From Stenotrophomonas nitritireducens (GTDB taxonomy: Bacteria; Pseudomonadota; Gammaproteobacteria; Xanthomonadales; Xanthomonadaceae): a stretch of DNA of 64,000 nucleotides. The translations under genes and the position numbers were made by a program. The DNA lies in NCBI RefSeq assembly GCF_001700965.1, contig NZ_CP016756.1, positions 1,736,001 through 1,800,000 on the forward strand, written 5' to 3'. This document shows, one piece after another, positions 49,350 through 57,528 of the stretch. The notes beneath the pieces were generated by a model. That model was not told the DNA's origin and ran no database searches. It saw only the letters and a list, made by a program, of their open reading frames with translations. The first letter of the stretch is position 1; every line of letters starts with the position of its first letter.

Positions 49350-50591
49350 TCAGCCCGGCTGCTGCTCGCGAACCACGTTCAGTACTTCGTGGCAGGCGCC
49401 CATGGTGTGATAGTCGGTCTTGCCGGCCGGGCTCTTTTCATCGTCGTACTTGCGGTTGTCGGCATCGAGGATGCGGAACCAGGCGCCGTAACGATGATCT
49501 ACGAAGTACTGCCACGCGTATGCCCACAGGCGGTCATACCAGTCCCAATAACCGGCATCGCCGGTGCGTTTGGCCAACAGCGCGGCAGCGGCCAGCGACT
49601 CGGCCTGCACCCAGAAGTATTTGTCGTCGTCGCAGACAAAACTGTCGCCACCGATGGCGGCGCCGTCCATGTTGGGCTGCCGGCGCGACTCCGGCGCGAA
49701 CCCGTAATACAGGCCACCGCGTGCCTCATCCCAGGAGCGCATGACTGCGCTATCGAACAGATGCTGCGCTGTCGGCACCAGCCAGTCGGCATCGACATGG
49801 CGATCAAGGATCATCAGCAGCTTGGCCCATTCGGTCTGATGACCGGGCTGGAAGCCCCACGGCCGGAACAGGTGCTTGGGGTTGTCCAGGTTGTAATCCC
49901 AGTCGATGTTCCAGTCGATGTCGTAGTGTTCCCAGACCAGGCCGCCAGCCTTGGAAGCCTGGCGGCGGGTCATGTTGTCGGCCAACTGCAGCGCACGCAG
50001 CAGATAGCGCTGCTCGCCACTGGCCTCGAACGCGGCCAGCATGGCCTCGCACATGTGCATGTTGGCGTTCTGGCCACGGTAGCCGGTGAAGTTCCAGCTG
50101 GCATCGGCTTCGTCGCGGTACAGGCCATGCTGCGGCTCCCAGAAATGGCGCTCCAGCAGCTGCCAGGTTTCATCCATCCATTCGCGGCCCTGCTCGATGC
50201 CCGCCTTCAACGCGCAGCTGTACGCCAACAGCACGAAGGCCACGCCGTAGCAGTGGTTCATGTCGTCCTCGACCTTGCCATCGCGCAGGGTCCAGGCATA
50301 ACCGCCGGTCGCCGGGTTGCGGTGCACATCGCGCAGATAGCGCACGCCGTGCTTCACCGCGTCCAGATACTCGGCATTGCCGTACTCACGGTAGGCCATG
50401 GCGTAGTTGAAGACGAAACGGGTGCTGCTGACCAGGTGCCGGTGGCTGCGGTCATAGATGCTGCCGTCGTCGCGGTAGTAATGGAAGAAGCCACCTTGCG
50501 GATCGATGCAATGCGGGTGATAGAAGGCCATCGTGTCGGCGACATGCGCGCGCAGGAAGGCCGGTGAACGGAAATCGGGCGTGGTGCTCAT
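49350..50591 (-). CDS. AGE-family isomerase, probably D-mannose isomerase
   Basis: 413-residue N-acylglucosamine 2-epimerase-fold enzyme. The (alpha/alpha)6-barrel blocks include FFHYYRDDGSIYDRSHRHLV, DDMNHCYGVAFVLLAYS, WNFTGYRGQNANMHMCEAML, WGFQPGHQTEWAKLL and YHTMGACHEVLNV. The conserved histidines fit the catalytic set of YihS/mannose isomerases that interconvert mannose and fructose. No signal peptide is present, so it is cytoplasmic. It overlaps the sugar kinase gene by 4 bases (ATGA). The context of mannosidases and a fructose-type kinase favours mannose to fructose over GlcNAc epimerisation or cellobiose epimerisation. Confidence 0.88.
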   Translation of the reverse strand: MSTTPDFRSPAFLRAHVADTMAFYHPHCIDPQGGFFHYYRDDGSIYDRSHRHLVSSTRFVFNYAMAYREYGNAEYLDAVKHGVRYLRDVHRNPATGGYAWTLRDGKVEDDMNHCYGVAFVLLAYSCALKAGIEQGREWMDETWQLLERHFWEPQHGLYRDEADASWNFTGYRGQNANMHMCEAMLAAFEASGEQRYLLRALQLADNMTRRQASKAGGLVWEHYDIDWNIDWDYNLDNPKHLFRPWGFQPGHQTEWAKLLMILDRHVDADWLVPTAQHLFDSAVMRSWDEARGGLYYGFAPESRRQPNMDGAAIGGDSFVCDDDKYFWVQAESLAAAALLAKRTGDAGYWDWYDRLWAYAWQYFVDHRYGAWFRILDADNRKYDDEKSPAGKTDYHTMGACHEVLNVVREQQPG

Positions 50592-51583
50592 ACGATGGCC
50601 TCGTGTTGCTGCAGCAGCTGCTGCACTTCATTCAATGCAGGCATGGCGGCGAATGCGCCCTTGCGGGTGACTGCCAATGCGCCCACCGCCGCGGCAAAGC
50701 GCAGCGTGCCGTGGATGGCATTGGGGGTTTTGCAGAACGCGGCAAAGCCGGCGCCCGCACCGCCGCGTTCAACCAAGCCAACCAGCACGCCGCCGACAAA
50801 GGCATCGCCCGCCGCAGTGGTATCCACCGCCTGCACGCTGAAGCTGGGCACTTCACCCTGGCCATGGCGGGTATACCAGCGCAGCGTGCCGGCGCCGTCG
50901 GTGACGATCACCCACTGCGCCTGCGCGGCCAGCAGCCGGCGCAGTACCTGCGCGTCGCCGTCCGCGCCCAGGGGGGCGGCCAGATAGTCCAGTTCCTCGC
51001 GCGAGAGCTTGATCAGGTCGGCACGTTCCAGTGCCTGCCAAAGACGTGGGGTGGGGTCGACATCGGCCGGCCACAGCGCCGGGCGCAGGTTCAAATCCAG
51101 GCTGACCACCGCACCGGCGGCGCGGGCGCGCTCCATGCCGGCGAAGGTTGCCGCAGCGATCTCCGCCTCGGTCAGGCTGTTGGAGCACACATGGAAGCAG
51201 GCGGTGCCGTCGAAACAGGCCGGCAGGTAATGCTCGGCGCGGAACAGCAGGTCCGCCGCCGGTGGCCGGTAGAAGCTGAAACTGCGCTCGCCATGTGCAT
51301 CCAGGGCAACAAATGCCAACGCGGTCTTGGCCTGGTCGGTGCGCACCACACAGTCGGTTTCAACTCCGGCCTGCTGCAGGCTTTCCAGCAGGAAATCAGC
51401 AAACATGTCGCGGCCCAGCATGCCGGCGAAATGGCTGCTGGCACCCAGCCGCGCAGCCGCGACGGCGACATTGGCCGGGGCCCCGCCAGCGTACTGCAGG
51501 AAGGCGCGCGGGGTGTCGGCCGAGGCCGGCGGTTGCGCTAATAGATCGATCAAAATTTCGCCGAAACAAACAATCTTGCCCAT
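50588..51583 (-). CDS. PfkB-family sugar kinase, probably fructokinase
   Basis: 331-residue ribokinase-fold kinase. The N-terminal FGEILIDLLAQ and YAGGAPANVAVAAARLG bind the sugar. The C-terminal signature DTTAAGDAFVGGVLVGL, near 250-265, holds the catalytic Asp and the anion hole. By context it phosphorylates fructose from the isomerase to fructose-6-phosphate with ATP; family members also act on ribose, 2-keto-3-deoxygluconate or tagatose-6-phosphate. Its start is 6 bases after the transporter stop and its end overlaps the isomerase gene. A sequence within its first codons matches the putative operator at 12 of 14 positions. Confidence 0.9.
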   Translation of the reverse strand: MGKIVCFGEILIDLLAQPPASADTPRAFLQYAGGAPANVAVAAARLGASSHFAGMLGRDMFADFLLESLQQAGVETDCVVRTDQAKTALAFVALDAHGERSFSFYRPPAADLLFRAEHYLPACFDGTACFHVCSNSLTEAEIAAATFAGMERARAAGAVVSLDLNLRPALWPADVDPTPRLWQALERADLIKLSREELDYLAAPLGADGDAQVLRRLLAAQAQWVIVTDGAGTLRWYTRHGQGEVPSFSVQAVDTTAAGDAFVGGVLVGLVERGGAGAGFAAFCKTPNAIHGTLRFAAAVGALAVTRKGAFAAMPALNEVQQLLQQHEAIV

Positions 51584-51589
51584 CTGGCC

Positions 51590-52897
51590 TCAGTCCTTTT
51601 GGCTGACACCGGTGCTGGCGCGTGAACCCACCAGCCCGTAGAAAATGATGTAGCCGTAGCACAGCAACGGCAGTACGAAGGAGTGGTGCAGGCCGATGCG
51701 ATCGGCCAGCATGCCCTGCAGGAACGGCACCACCGCGCCGCCGACAATGGCCATGATCAGCAGGCTGGAGGCCTTGTTGGTCAACGGCCCCAGGCGTTCG
51801 ATGCCCAGCGCGAAGATGGTCGGGAACATGATCGAGTTGAACAGGCCAATCGCCACCACCGAATACAACGCCAGCGTGCCTTCACTGGCCATGGTCAATG
51901 CCAGCAGGCCAACGTTGATCAAGGCGAACAGCGCCAGCAGCTTGCGCGGCGAGAAGCGCACCAGCAGCGCCGAGCCGGCAAAGCGGCCGATCATCGCCAT
52001 GGTCCAGTACAACGACACGTAATGCGTTGCCTGCTGCTCACTGAAACCGCCGATATTGGGCAGCGACAGGTAATTGACCAGGAAGCTGCCGATCGACACC
52101 TCGGCACCCACATAGAAGAAGATGCCCAGCACGCCGAACAACAGGTGCTTGTGACGCAGCGCATCGCCGTAGCTGTGCCGCGCAGTGTCGGCCTGCTCGC
52201 TGTTCTCGCTCAGCGTCGGCAGGCGGAACAGGAATACGAACAGGGCCAGCAGGAACAGCGCCACCGCCAGGCCGAGGTACGGGCCCTGCACCGACTGCGC
52301 TTCCTGCGCGCGGTAGGCCAGCTGGTCGGCCAGCGGCAGCGCGGTCAGCTCATCGGCGCTCTTCACCGTATTGCCCAGGATCAGCATGCCGCCGAAGATC
52401 GGCGCAATCGCCGTGCCCAGCGAATTCAGCGCCTGCGCCAGGGTGAGGCGACTGGAACTGGTGCGTTCCGGGCCGAGCAGCGCCACATAGGGATTGGCGG
52501 CGACCTGCAGCACGGTGATGCCGGTTGCCAACACGAACAACGCCGCAAGGAACGCGCCATAGATGCGCAGCTCCGCCGCCGGCCAGAAGCCCAGCGCGCC
52601 GATGCCGGCAATGACCAGCCCGGCGACAATGCCCTGCTTGTAACCCAGCCGCGCCACCAGCCGCCCGGCGGGCAGTGACATCAGGAAGTAGGCGCCGAAG
52701 AAGGTGAACTGCACCAGCATCGCGCGGGTGTAGTTCAACTCGAACACCGATTTCAGGTGCGGGATCAGGATGTCGTTGAGGCAGGTCAGGAAGCCCCACA
52801 TGAAGAAGATGGTGGTGGCCACCGCCAGCGCCACGCGCGTATTGACCACGGGCGCCGCAGCATTTGGTGCAGACGATGGCGATGTTGGTATGTGCAT
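51590..52897 (-). CDS. FHS-family sugar:H+ symporter (FucP/GluP-like)
   Basis: 435-residue, 12-helix major-facilitator transporter of the fucose:H+ symporter family. The family start TIFFMWGFLTCLNDILIPHLK, then FFGAYFLMSLPAGRLVARLGYKQG, VLQVAANPYVALLGP and NSLGTAIAPIFGG, identifies the FHS group, whose members carry fucose, glucose/galactose or N-acetylglucosamine. By context it brings free mannose from the periplasm into the cytoplasm. ATG 52897 starts close to the first helix; the open frame to 53068 runs into the LacI gene. It is 43 bases after the regulator and 6 bases before the kinase. Confidence 0.92.
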   Translation of the reverse strand: MHIPTSPSSAPNAAAPVVNTRVALAVATTIFFMWGFLTCLNDILIPHLKSVFELNYTRAMLVQFTFFGAYFLMSLPAGRLVARLGYKQGIVAGLVIAGIGALGFWPAAELRIYGAFLAALFVLATGITVLQVAANPYVALLGPERTSSSRLTLAQALNSLGTAIAPIFGGMLILGNTVKSADELTALPLADQLAYRAQEAQSVQGPYLGLAVALFLLALFVFLFRLPTLSENSEQADTARHSYGDALRHKHLLFGVLGIFFYVGAEVSIGSFLVNYLSLPNIGGFSEQQATHYVSLYWTMAMIGRFAGSALLVRFSPRKLLALFALINVGLLALTMASEGTLALYSVVAIGLFNSIMFPTIFALGIERLGPLTNKASSLLIMAIVGGAVVPFLQGMLADRIGLHHSFVLPLLCYGYIIFYGLVGSRASTGVSQKD

Positions 52898-52940
52898 GTG
52901 GGCTGCCTGGATGCGGTAGTCAAAAAAGGGGGTTACAAAC

Positions 52941-53999
52941 TCAACTCGGCCTTGCTGCACTGCTTTCGCGGATCCGCAGCTGCACCGGCGCGACGGTGCG
53001 CATCGGTGCCGCGTCGGGGTTGTCCAGGCGCTGCAGCAGCAACGCCGCCGCCTGGCGGCCACGTTCACGCGGGTCGGCGGTAAGCGTGGTCAACGGCGGC
53101 ACCGCGACGGCGGCCTCGGAGATATCGTCGAAACCGGTGACAGCAAAATCGCCGCCCGGTCGGATGCCGCGCGAGGTCAGGCCCAACATCAGGCCCAACG
53201 CAACCGTATCGTTGTAGCAGACCGCCGCGCTGGGCCGCTGTGCGCTTTCAAACAATTCGCCGGTACGCGCAGCCGCTTCCAGTCGGTTCGGGGCCGATTC
53301 GATCATCCAGCCGGCATGCACCGGCAGGCCGGCTTCGGTCAGCGCCTGCTGGTAACCCAGGCGGCGCTGCGCGCACGAACTGGAGACGGCGTGACCGCCG
53401 AAGAAGGCGATGTCACGGTGTCCGCGCTCGATCAGGTGCCGGGTCGCCATGTAGGCGCCGTGCTGGTTGTCCAGGGTCAGGAAGTCCCACTCGGCACCGG
53501 GCAGCTCGCGGTTGAACAGCAGCACGTTCGCGTGCGCGCCCAGCACATGGCGCAGTTCCTCGGCATCGCTGCCTTCGGCCGGCGACAGGATGAAGCCGGT
53601 GGGGGTGTGCTCCATCAAGGTACTCAGCACCGCCTGCTGCCGCTGCGGTGATTCGCCGGTGCTGCCGAGCAGGGTGACATAACCCTTGCCGCCCAGCGCC
53701 TCGTCCACGCCCGAGGCAAACTCGGCGAAGAATGGGTTGGACAGATCGTTGATCACCAGCGCGATCGATGACGAAGTGCGCCGGCGCAGGTTGGCGGCAG
53801 TGCGGTTGTAGACATAGCGCTGCTTGCGCAGCTCGGCCTCGACCTTGGCGCGGGTGTCGACATTGACCAGCGGGCTGCCACGCAGCACCAGCGACACGGT
53901 CGCCCGCGACACCCCCACCGCCTGCGCGATGTCGGTGACGGTGACCGCGCGTTGGCCGGGCTTGCGTGCGTTCTTGGCGCCAGGTGAGGTTTCTTTCAT
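52941..53999 (-). CDS. LacI-family transcriptional regulator
   Basis: 352-residue regulator. The helix-turn-helix is at about 18-42 (VTVTDIAQAVGVSRATVSLVL), followed by the hinge helix region YNRTAANLRRRTS. The periplasmic-binding-protein-like effector domain follows, with LVINDLSNPFFAEFASGVDEA and FDDISEAAVAVPPLTTL. LacI proteins normally repress and are released by a pathway sugar. It lies between GH92 and the transporter in the same operon, so it probably regulates that operon and the divergent receptor. Three palindromes with a central CG (TTAGATCGATCCAA type) in the divergent region are its likely operators. ATG 53999 follows GCGGAAACG. Confidence 0.93.
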   Translation of the reverse strand: MKETSPGAKNARKPGQRAVTVTDIAQAVGVSRATVSLVLRGSPLVNVDTRAKVEAELRKQRYVYNRTAANLRRRTSSSIALVINDLSNPFFAEFASGVDEALGGKGYVTLLGSTGESPQRQQAVLSTLMEHTPTGFILSPAEGSDAEELRHVLGAHANVLLFNRELPGAEWDFLTLDNQHGAYMATRHLIERGHRDIAFFGGHAVSSSCAQRRLGYQQALTEAGLPVHAGWMIESAPNRLEAAARTGELFESAQRPSAAVCYNDTVALGLMLGLTSRGIRPGGDFAVTGFDDISEAAVAVPPLTTLTADPRERGRQAAALLLQRLDNPDAAPMRTVAPVQLRIRESSAARPS

Positions 54000-54097
54000 C
54001 GTTTCCGCTACGGTTCCGGGATGCGCCAAGCCTATAGGATCGCAGCCCCCGCCAGCGGTGCCCGCTCCCCTGCGTGTGGCCTTGGCGCTGCCCTTGC

Positions 54098-56554
54098 TCA
54101 CGGCTGGGCGCTGCCCGGGGTGGCGCAGTACGACACCGGCAAGTCGGCCGTTGCGGTGCCCCAGCCCTGCTCCGGTGCCTGCGTGCCCAGCGTGAAGCGG
54201 ACATCGCCGCCCTGCTGCAGGCGCTGCCAGTCCAGCCACACCGCGGCCTGCGGCTTGCCATCAACCTGCACTGCCTGGATGTACTGCAGGCTGCGGCCAT
54301 CGGCACCTTGCGCATGCAGGCGCAAGGTGCGGCCATTGCCCAGGGTGATCTCGGCCTTGCTGTAACGCGGTGCATGCAGCAGGAACTGGCCGCTGCCCGG
54401 CACCGCCGGATACAGGCCCAGCGCGCTGAACAGGTACCAGGCCGACATCGTGCCCAGGTCGTCATTGCCGGTGACGCCGTTCGGCGCATTGGTGAACAGC
54501 TGCTGCGCGGCGCGGACCACGGTAGCGGTCTTCCACGGCTGGCCTATCAGCGTATACATCCACGGCGCATGCAGGTCCGGCTCGTTGTTGGGGTTGTATC
54601 GGTACTGGTTGTAATAGCTGTACGGGCCGACCACCCACTCCTTGCGTGCGGCGGTCAGCGGCGCCTGCAGCAGCGCGTCGTAGGCGAAGAAAGCATCCAG
54701 CCGCTTGCCCGCCTGTTCGCGACCATGCATGGCCTGCAGCATGCCCGGCACGTCCTGCTGTACCAGCCACTGGTACTGCCAGCCGGTGCCTTCATGGAAG
54801 CCGTGCTGCGAACGCGGGCTGTAGTGGCCATCGGCCGGCGTATACCACTTGCCGTTCTCGTCGCGCGGACGCGGGAAGCCGGTGAAGCCAGTCTCGGCAT
54901 CACGCACATCCGCATCCCATACCTTGTGCCAGTTGCCACCGCGACTACGCAGGGTAGCTGCATCGTCAGCATGGCCGAGACCATCGGCCATCTGCGCCAG
55001 CGCACAATCGGCCAGCGCGTATTCCAGCGTCGCCGAACCACCGTGGTGCGGATCCACATCCATGCCCTTGGACGGGAAGGCACGGTCGTAACCGACATAA
55101 CCGTTGGCGAGATAACTTGCGTTGCCGGAACGCCCTGCATGGCGCGAGTTGATCGGCGGCATTTCAAAGGCATTGCGGCGCAGTGCGCCCCAGGCTTCCG
55201 CCTCGCGGCCCTGCAGCGCACCGAAGCGCCACAGATCAACCATGAACGGCGTTACCGGGTCGCCGGTCATCACATTGGTTTCGAAGTTTGCATAGCCCCA
55301 ACGCGGCAACCAGCCGCCCTGTTCGTTGATGGCGAGCAGGCTGCGGCCGATATCGCGGGCAACGTCCGGGCGGGTCAGCGCAAGCCACTGGTTCTGCGTG
55401 CGGTAGGTATCCCACAGCGAGAAGTACTCGTAGTAGGTCCAGCCATCGGCGCGATGAATCCCGTCGTCATAACCACGGTAGCGGCCATCGGCATCGCTGC
55501 CGGTCATCGGCTGCAACAACGCGTGGTACAGCGCGGTGTACAGCACGCTGCGATCGTCGGCATTCGCGCCTTCCAGCTTGACGCTGGCCAGCTGCTCGCG
55601 CCATTGCGCCTGCGACAGCGCGCGCATGTGGTCGAAGCTCAACAGCTTGCCGCCCTGCATGCCATCGCTGCGCAGGTTGTTGCGCGCGCCTTCGGCATCC
55701 ACATGCGAGATCGCACTGGTGGCGGTGACGCTGCGGCCATCGGCCAGGTCAAAACTCAACCACGCACCATTGGGCTTGGCCTCGCCTTCCATGCTGTGGC
55801 GCGCACCGGGCAGGCCGCCTTCCTCGCCCCAGGTGCCATGCGCCTTGAACGGACGATCGAACTCGATGCGGAACCACGTCGTGTACTGGTGGCCACCGCA
55901 GAAACTCTTGGTAACCAACTTGCCTTCCACCGCGCGGTCACCGACCACATCGACGACGCTGCCGATCACCGAATGGCGTTCGTTGGCCTGCGCAACATTG
56001 ACCAGCACCTGGCCTTCGCTGACACCGGCGCTGAAGGTATAGCGCTCGGCGGCGGCGCGGGTGAGCGCGGTGGTTTCCACGTCGATACCGCGGTAGTCGG
56101 TCAGCCGGACCTTGTAGTAGCCGGCCTGCCCGACTTCACCGTCATGGCTGTAGGCCGATGCGTAATTCTTGTGGTCGAAACGCTTGGGGTCCTTGGTATC
56201 GAAATCACCGCCCGGGCCAATGCTGCCGGTCACCGGCAAGACCGACACCTGCCCGCCCTGCTCCCAGCAACCGGCGCCGGAAATGAAGGAATGGCCAAAA
56301 CCACGGATCTTCTCGTCGTCATAGCGCCAACCCGAGTAGTGGCTGCCGATCGGGCTGACCTGGATCAGGCCGAACGGTGCCGATGCGCCCGGGAAGGTGT
56401 TGCCGTCGTCCTTGCTGCCGATGAAGGTGTTGACCTCGCGCTCCAGCGCGGCCGACGGTGCGGCCTGCAGCAAGGGCGCGAAACTCAATGCCAGCAGGCA
56501 GGCGGCCATTGCCGCAGGGCGGCTGAAATGGGCGGTGGACGGCGATCGGCTCAT
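54098..56554 (-). CDS. GH92 alpha-mannosidase, exported
   Basis: 818-residue family 92 Ca2+-dependent inverting exo-alpha-mannosidase. A signal peptide (about 1-31, ending LLQAAP) precedes the N-terminal beta-sandwich (TFIGSKDDGNTFPGASAPFG, SGWRYDDEKIRGFGHSFISG) and the (alpha/alpha)6 barrel. Family signatures are YEYFSLWDTYRTQNQW, HEGTGWQYQW and GNDDLGTMSAWYLFSALGLYP, which carries catalytic-base acids. GH92 enzymes remove alpha-1,2-, 1,3- or 1,4/1,6-linked mannose; linkage cannot be read here. It is the first gene of the seven-gene operon and is followed 98 bases later by the regulator. Confidence 0.95.
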   Translation of the reverse strand: MSRSPSTAHFSRPAAMAACLLALSFAPLLQAAPSAALEREVNTFIGSKDDGNTFPGASAPFGLIQVSPIGSHYSGWRYDDEKIRGFGHSFISGAGCWEQGGQVSVLPVTGSIGPGGDFDTKDPKRFDHKNYASAYSHDGEVGQAGYYKVRLTDYRGIDVETTALTRAAAERYTFSAGVSEGQVLVNVAQANERHSVIGSVVDVVGDRAVEGKLVTKSFCGGHQYTTWFRIEFDRPFKAHGTWGEEGGLPGARHSMEGEAKPNGAWLSFDLADGRSVTATSAISHVDAEGARNNLRSDGMQGGKLLSFDHMRALSQAQWREQLASVKLEGANADDRSVLYTALYHALLQPMTGSDADGRYRGYDDGIHRADGWTYYEYFSLWDTYRTQNQWLALTRPDVARDIGRSLLAINEQGGWLPRWGYANFETNVMTGDPVTPFMVDLWRFGALQGREAEAWGALRRNAFEMPPINSRHAGRSGNASYLANGYVGYDRAFPSKGMDVDPHHGGSATLEYALADCALAQMADGLGHADDAATLRSRGGNWHKVWDADVRDAETGFTGFPRPRDENGKWYTPADGHYSPRSQHGFHEGTGWQYQWLVQQDVPGMLQAMHGREQAGKRLDAFFAYDALLQAPLTAARKEWVVGPYSYYNQYRYNPNNEPDLHAPWMYTLIGQPWKTATVVRAAQQLFTNAPNGVTGNDDLGTMSAWYLFSALGLYPAVPGSGQFLLHAPRYSKAEITLGNGRTLRLHAQGADGRSLQYIQAVQVDGKPQAAVWLDWQRLQQGGDVRFTLGTQAPEQGWGTATADLPVSYCATPGSAQP

Positions 56555-56859
56555 GTCTTGGATCCTTGGGTCGGTCGTTGCGGCAACGATGTTGGTACGG
56601 CAAAGGTTGGCCCGGACAAGCCGGGCCGCTGATGCCCAGCCCGTCCCGCGAGGGACGGGGGAGAGATGCCAGGCATCAGCAAAACTGCTCAGGCCCCGCC
56701 ATCCGCCGCTGCCGCCGCGATGGCAGCGGCAAGCAAGGCAGAAGCACACATCGCGCGGCCTTCTGAAGCTTCTTTGGCAGCATTTCCAGTGGTTTACAGC
56801 GGCCGCGCAGCCACATCTGCGCAACCATCCCTGCCCCCTGGGAACGCCCCTCTGAAAAT

Positions 56860-56873
56860 TTAGATCGATCCAA
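56860..56873. promoter_or_regulatory. Putative LacI-family operator O1
   Basis: TTAGATCGATCCAA is an imperfect palindrome (TTnGATC-GATCnAA) with a central CG, as in LacI-type operators. It lies 306 bases upstream of the GH92 start. Confidence 0.65.
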
Positions 56874-56974
56874 GTAAAGCACGGTCATTTCCGCGAACGC
56901 ATTCTGCGGCGCAACATCAACTGCCCCGAGCAGACCGACAAGGCCCGTCCCATGCTCGGCAGCAGCATCACCCT

Positions 56975-57041
56975 GTAGCGCCGAGCCATGCTCGGCAGAG
57001 GCTTTCCCGGTTAGGCCCCGCCGAGCGTGGCTCGGCTCTAC
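56975..57041. repeat. SMAG pair
   Basis: GTAGCGCCGAGCCATGCTCGG, then an inverted partner ending GGCTCGGCTCTAC. It is the same family as 32033-32304. Confidence 0.8.
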
Positions 57042-57178
57042 CCAGGCAAAAGCCTACCCCTCCCCAACCCGTCCGGCCCGAAGGCACAGCCTTCGGTCGT
57101 TCATCAGGCCGCGCGCCAGTGGCGCGCAAGCAGGCCTTCTTCACCCCCTTCGCTACGCGAAAGGGAGGGAGCAAAGCG

Positions 57179-57246
57179 GTAGTGCCGAGCCATGCTCGGC
57201 AGAGGCTCTCTCGGTAAGGCCCCTGCCGAGCATGGCTCGGCACTAC
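57179..57246. repeat. SMAG pair
   Basis: GTAGTGCCGAGCCATGCTCGG, then an inverted partner ending GGCTCGGCACTAC, 137 bases after the preceding pair. The sequence between the two pairs is unrelated to other copies. Confidence 0.8.
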
Positions 57247-57274
57247 CCGTTGCACCTCTGCCCCGCCAACCCCA

Positions 57275-57299
57275 CCGCCCCGCCCCGCCCCGCCCCGCC
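57275..57299. repeat. Five tandem CCGCC units
   Basis: CCGCC is repeated five times without interruption, about 230 bases before the receptor start. Simple repeats of this kind can change length by slippage. Confidence 0.8.
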
Positions 57300-57358
57300 A
57301 TATTGCGTAGCAACATGCGTCCGCCCCGTGGCTGTGCTAAAAAATGCGCGCCAATCGT

Positions 57359-57372
57359 TTAGATCGATCCAA
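57359..57372. promoter_or_regulatory. Putative LacI-family operator O2
   Basis: TTAGATCGATCCAA, identical to O1. It lies 157 bases upstream of the TonB receptor start. Confidence 0.7.
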
Positions 57373-57467
57373 ATCGACACCCCCACGATCGCCGGCAGCG
57401 GAAGCCCAGGCATACGCCAAGCAGGTCTTGAGCGGACGCACCACAAGGCCCCGGTTTCACAGGTTTT

Positions 57468-57481
57468 TTAGATCGATACAA
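57468..57481. promoter_or_regulatory. Putative LacI-family operator O3
   Basis: TTAGATCGATACAA, one base different from O1 and O2. It lies 48 bases upstream of the receptor ATG, a typical place for a repressor site over or after a promoter. Confidence 0.7.
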
Positions 57482-57528
57482 GTCAACGTTCCAGCAAACA
57501 ATTCAATCCAGGAGAGGGAGAGAGTGGA

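Larger units (their letters stand above)
56555..57528. promoter_or_regulatory. 974-base divergent control region of the mannoside locus
   Basis: No gene lies here. In order it holds an operator-like palindrome (56860-56873), a SMAG pair (56975-57041), a second SMAG pair (57179-57246), five tandem CCGCC units (57275-57299) and two more operator palindromes (57359-57372, 57468-57481). The receptor start has a strong AGGAGAGGGAGAG site. I could not fix exact -35/-10 boxes for either promoter. Confidence 0.75.

Noticed and set aside
54074..56632. An 852-codon plus-strand frame across GH92
   Set aside because: Antisense of a well-supported glycoside hydrolase; the product is low-complexity His/Gln/Arg-rich with no domain.
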